Positions 61,704-64,000 of a DNA stretch of 64,000 bases are shown here, piece by piece (position 1 is the stretch's first letter; every line of letters begins with the position of its first letter). Origin of the DNA: VBDM01 sp963699535 (GTDB taxonomy: Bacteria > Pseudomonadota > Gammaproteobacteria > Burkholderiales > SG8-39); contig CAVOUJ010000028.1 of the NCBI GenBank assembly GCA_963699535.1, positions 1 to 64,000 on the forward strand, given 5' to 3'. Both the position numbers and the translations under genes were made by a program. Under the pieces are notes generated by a model. It saw only the letters and a program-made list of their open reading frames with translations, made no database searches and was not told where the DNA came from.

Positions 61704-62480
61704 GTGACCAGCAATGCAGGAATGACTCCCGGCAGAGAACTCTCTGGAAAAGTAGCCCTCGTCACCGGCGGGGCGAGGAACATCGGCCGCGCGATCTGCC
61801 GTTCGCTCGCCGCGGGCGGCGCGACGGTGATGGTGAACGCCAACACGTCGCGCGACGAGGCCAAGCAGACCGTCGCCATGATCAAATCGGAAGGAGGCAA
61901 GGCCGCCTCGCATTTCGCGGATGTCACCGACCCCGGCGCGGTCGCGAAGATGGTGGACGCGACGGTCAAGGAGTTCGGGCGGCTCGACATCCTCGTCAAC
62001 AACGCGGCCATTCGCAGCGAGACGCGCTTCGAGGACATCAAGCTCGAGGAGTGGCGGCGGGTGATCTCGACCGTGCTCGACGGCGCTTTCCTGTGCACGC
62101 AGTCGTGCCTTCCCCACCTGATCCGCGCGCGCAGCTCGGCGATCGTCAACATCGGCGGGCTCACCGCGCACAAGGGCGCGACCGGCCGCGCCCACGTGAT
62201 CGCGGCCAAGTCGGGCATCGCCGGCATGACGCGGGCGCTCGCGCTCGATCTCGCGCCGCACGGAATCACCGTCAACTGCGTCGTGCCGGGGACGATCGAG
62301 ACCGTGCGCGGGCTGCCGGGCGCGCCCGAGCGTCCCAACGACCGCCGCGGCCTGCCGCCGATCGGCCGGCGCGGCGAGCCCGAGGAAATCGCGGCGGTGG
62401 TGCGCATGCTGTGCGGGCCCGACGCGCGCTACATCACCGGCCAGACCATACACGTCAACGGCGGCGGATTCATGCCCTAG
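61704..62480 (+). CDS. Short-chain dehydrogenase/reductase (atypical)
   Basis: 258 residues, classical SDR fold. GTG 61704. Cofactor motif GKVALVTGGARNIGRAICRS (TGxxxxIG) with no acidic residue at the end of strand 2 (VMVNANTSRD), so NADPH may be preferred; LDILVNNAAIRSETRFEDIK (NNA), SAIVNIGGLTAHKGATGRAH with Gly instead of the usual catalytic Ser, and HVIAAKSGIAGMTRALALDL, where the YxxxK tyrosine is replaced by Val. C-terminal end: ARYITGQTIHVNGGGFMP. The missing Tyr suggests changed or lost redox activity. Divergent from the sulfatase gene. Confidence 0.88.
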   Translation: MTSNAGMTPGRELSGKVALVTGGARNIGRAICRSLAAGGATVMVNANTSRDEAKQTVAMIKSEGGKAASHFADVTDPGAVAKMVDATVKEFGRLDILVNNAAIRSETRFEDIKLEEWRRVISTVLDGAFLCTQSCLPHLIRARSSAIVNIGGLTAHKGATGRAHVIAAKSGIAGMTRALALDLAPHGITVNCVVPGTIETVRGLPGAPERPNDRRGLPPIGRRGEPEEIAAVVRMLCGPDARYITGQTIHVNGGGFMP

Positions 62481-62491
62481 GCGCTGCGCGC

Positions 62492-63125
62492 TCAGATCAG
62501 CTTGTCGCGGATCATCGCGCCGGAGATCACGTCGATGAACTCTTCGATCTGCTCCTGCAACTTCCTGCCGAGCTCCGTCTGGGTCAGGCCCGACCAGACG
62601 AGCTTGCCTGTCGCCGCGTCGTAGACGTTGGTCTCGAGGTTGACGTACTCGGTATCGAACGTGTAGCCCGGGCGCGTCGCCGCGGCATAACCGTAGTTGT
62701 AGTAGCCGGGCCAGGTGTTGTAGTAGCCGGGATAGTACCCGGGGCCGTAGTAGGCGGGCGAGGGCGGGACATAGCTGGTGACGGTCTTGCGGTCCACGAG
62801 CCGGACGATCAGGACGTGCGTGACCTTCTCCTTCTGCGCGATGGGCTTCACCGCGGCCTCGTCGATCGCCGCCGGATCGGGGAGCTGCACGTAGCTCGTC
62901 AGGGCGCCGATCTGCCGGCTCGCGAGCACCTTGGCGAAGCTGTCTTCGAACTGCCGGCGCGCCGTGGCGTTCCGGGCGACTCCGACGACGAGGACGTTTC
63001 CGAGCTTCTTGCCGCCGGCTTCGGGATCGACCCAGCTCGTCATGAGGCTGGTCGTCGCGCAGGACGACAGGACTGCCGGCCACGATCACGCCGAGCAAGG
63101 CGATCGCTATCCCGGGCTTTCTCAT
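62492..63125 (-). CDS. Predicted lipoprotein, DUF4136-like (one frameshift)
   Basis: About 210 residues. ATG 63125: MRKPGIAIALLGVIVAG is the hydrophobic signal; after an indel near 63070 the next frame gives the lipobox LSSC and then ATTSLMTSWVDPEAGGKK. Further GNVLVVGVARNATARRQFED, VTHVLIVRLVDRKTVTSYVP, a Tyr/Gly/Pro-rich insertion (PAYYGPGYYPGYYNTWPGYY), and FDTEYVNLETNVYDAATGKL. The end (LQEQIEEFIDVISGAMIRDK) is helical. Likely an outer-membrane lipoprotein of unknown role. Tail to tail with the SDR gene. Confidence 0.7.
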
Positions 63126-63164
63126 GTCGGTTTCTCCTTCCGCTCCCGGGAGGCGGTGCGCGGC

Positions 63165-63979
63165 CTACTTCGCCGCGGCGAGTTGCTTCAGCGTGAAGGT
63201 GTAGCTGACGTTGTCCAGGGGCTTGTGGCAGCCCAGGCATTCGGCCTGGTTGACGCCCGGCCGGTGCTGCTTGTCGGTGGTGAAGATCGCGTAGTTCCAG
63301 TTCTCGTTGCGCAGCATCTCGGGAATGTCGTTGCCCCAGCCGGCATCGCGCGCCATCGCCGTGTAGGGCGACGAGCTTTGTCCGCGACGAAGAAGCCGTC
63401 GCCGCCAGTGACCGGCTTGCCGTCGGCGTCGAGCTTCGCCGCATACACTTCGGCGAACAGCACCGAGCCGTCGGGCAGCGGCTTGCCCGCCTTCGCCGCC
63501 GCCACCGCGACCTTGTTGGCGTAGTAGTAGCGCACCTGCCGGGTCGCGGGGAAGCTGATGGTGTGGTACTTCGATGAACGATTCCTTGTAGCCCTCGGGG
63601 AAGGTCACGTGCGTCTTCGCGACGTTCGGCAGCAACGCGGACTTGGCGCCCGTCGCGCGCCGGGCTGCGAGGCGAAGTACGCCGCGACGTTGGCGATGTC
63701 GTCGGCGCTGAGTTGCGCCGCAATCGCGGTCATGATCGCCGTCGGGCTGGTCGCGCCCGCCGCCTTGCGCGTGCCGTCCTTGAACGCCTTCAGTTGCGCC
63801 TCGAGGTAGCCCGCCCGCTGGGCGGCGAGATTGGGAATGGTGTCGCTCACGCTCACGCCGTTCGCGCCGTGGCATGCCGCGCATACGGTGGTGGCCCTGG
63901 CCTTGCCGGCTTCGATATCCGCGGCCTGTGCAAGCGGCGCAAGGGCCAGAAAAACCGACAATCCGAGCATTTTCTTCAA
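63165..63979 (-). CDS. Cytochrome c / cytochrome P460 fusion protein (three frameshifts)
   Basis: About 271 residues. Signal peptide MLGLSVFLALAPLAQAADIE, then a class I cytochrome c domain: GKARATTVCAACHGANGVSV (CxxCH haem) and GYLEAQLKAFKDGTRKAAGA, LSADDIANVAAYFASQP. Indels near 63660, 63565 and 63375 break the frame. Read in order, the second half is a cytochrome P460-like domain: EGYKESFIE, QVRYYYANKVAVAAAKAGKP, GSVLFAEVYAAKLDADGKPV, AMARDAGWGNDIPEMLRNEN and a second haem motif NQAECLGCHKPLDNVSYTFT. P460 proteins act on hydroxylamine or nitric oxide, some are of unknown role. A tethered electron-transfer haem is plausible. Another gene may follow to the left of the lipoprotein only. Confidence 0.72.
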
Positions 63980-64000
63980 GGGCCTTCTCCTTTGTCGAGA

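Noticed and set aside
1..64000. CRISPR array, tRNA or rRNA genes
   Set aside because: No regularly spaced repeats, no tRNA-like cloverleaf sequences and no rRNA-like conserved blocks were noticed in reading the window; a covariance-model search was not possible.

Overview
The window looks like a chromosome segment of a high-GC betaproteobacterium (Burkholderiales/Nitrosomonadales type). The diagnostic block is pilT-pilU next to yggS-proC-yggT, the ruvX-pyrR-pyrB-pyrC' operon with algH, the pilGHIJ-chpA twitching chemosensory operon, thiD-thiE-hemL, an RNB ribonuclease with a TonB-like protein and mtgA, mpl, aroQ, accBC-prmA with a zinc-ribbon protein, and apaH. The assignment rests on gene order and protein motifs only. 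No rRNA, tRNA or CRISPR array was seen.

Layout. 1-11.8 kb is an accessory, decayed region: a partial AlpA-like regulator, a truncated IS256-family element, a polyphosphate kinase 2 split into oppositely oriented pieces, the 3' part of a P-type H+-ATPase fused to the 5' part of an outer-membrane protein gene, an intact cobalamin-riboswitch-controlled cbtB-cbtA pair, broken copC/copD, a nickel/cobalt permease fused to a methyltransferase tail, and a frameshifted nitrilase. A possible integrase N-terminus abuts pilU and may mark the edge of an island. 11.8-30 kb is core: pilU, pilT, yggS, proC, yggT, a 285-bp nested palindrome, the pyrimidine operon with a cupin gene inserted, and the Pil-Chp operon. 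30-51 kb is housekeeping: thiamine, haem, Mg2+ transport, cell wall, RNA turnover, fatty-acid synthesis and diadenosine tetraphosphate hydrolysis. 51-64 kb is more specialised: a thiamine-diphosphate decarboxylase-like pair with a dihydroxyphthalate-decarboxylase-like protein and a degenerate protease, pcm, a glutaredoxin-DinB fusion, a coupled sulfatase / BNR hydrolase / membrane protein / PQQ sugar dehydrogenase operon, an atypical SDR, a lipoprotein and a cytochrome c-P460 fusion.

Data quality. Single-base frameshifts break otherwise well-conserved genes between about 12 and 22 kb and again from about 59 to 64 kb, while about 37 kb in between is free of them. Most of these are probably sequence errors, so single-indel core genes are listed as CDS over their full span. 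The left region is different: there truncations, inverted pieces and fusions occur besides indels, which points to genuine decay or assembly chimerism.

How the genes work together. PilT/PilU retract type IV pili and the PilG/H/I/J-ChpA pathway controls them. RuvX, PyrR, PyrB and PyrC' form one overlapping transcription unit. ThiD, ThiE and HemL overlap by a few bases. AccB and AccC make up the biotin carboxylase half of acetyl-CoA carboxylase. The 56.6-61.6 kb operon appears to act on envelope glycans and sugars. The riboswitch ties CbtAB cobalt uptake to cobalamin level.
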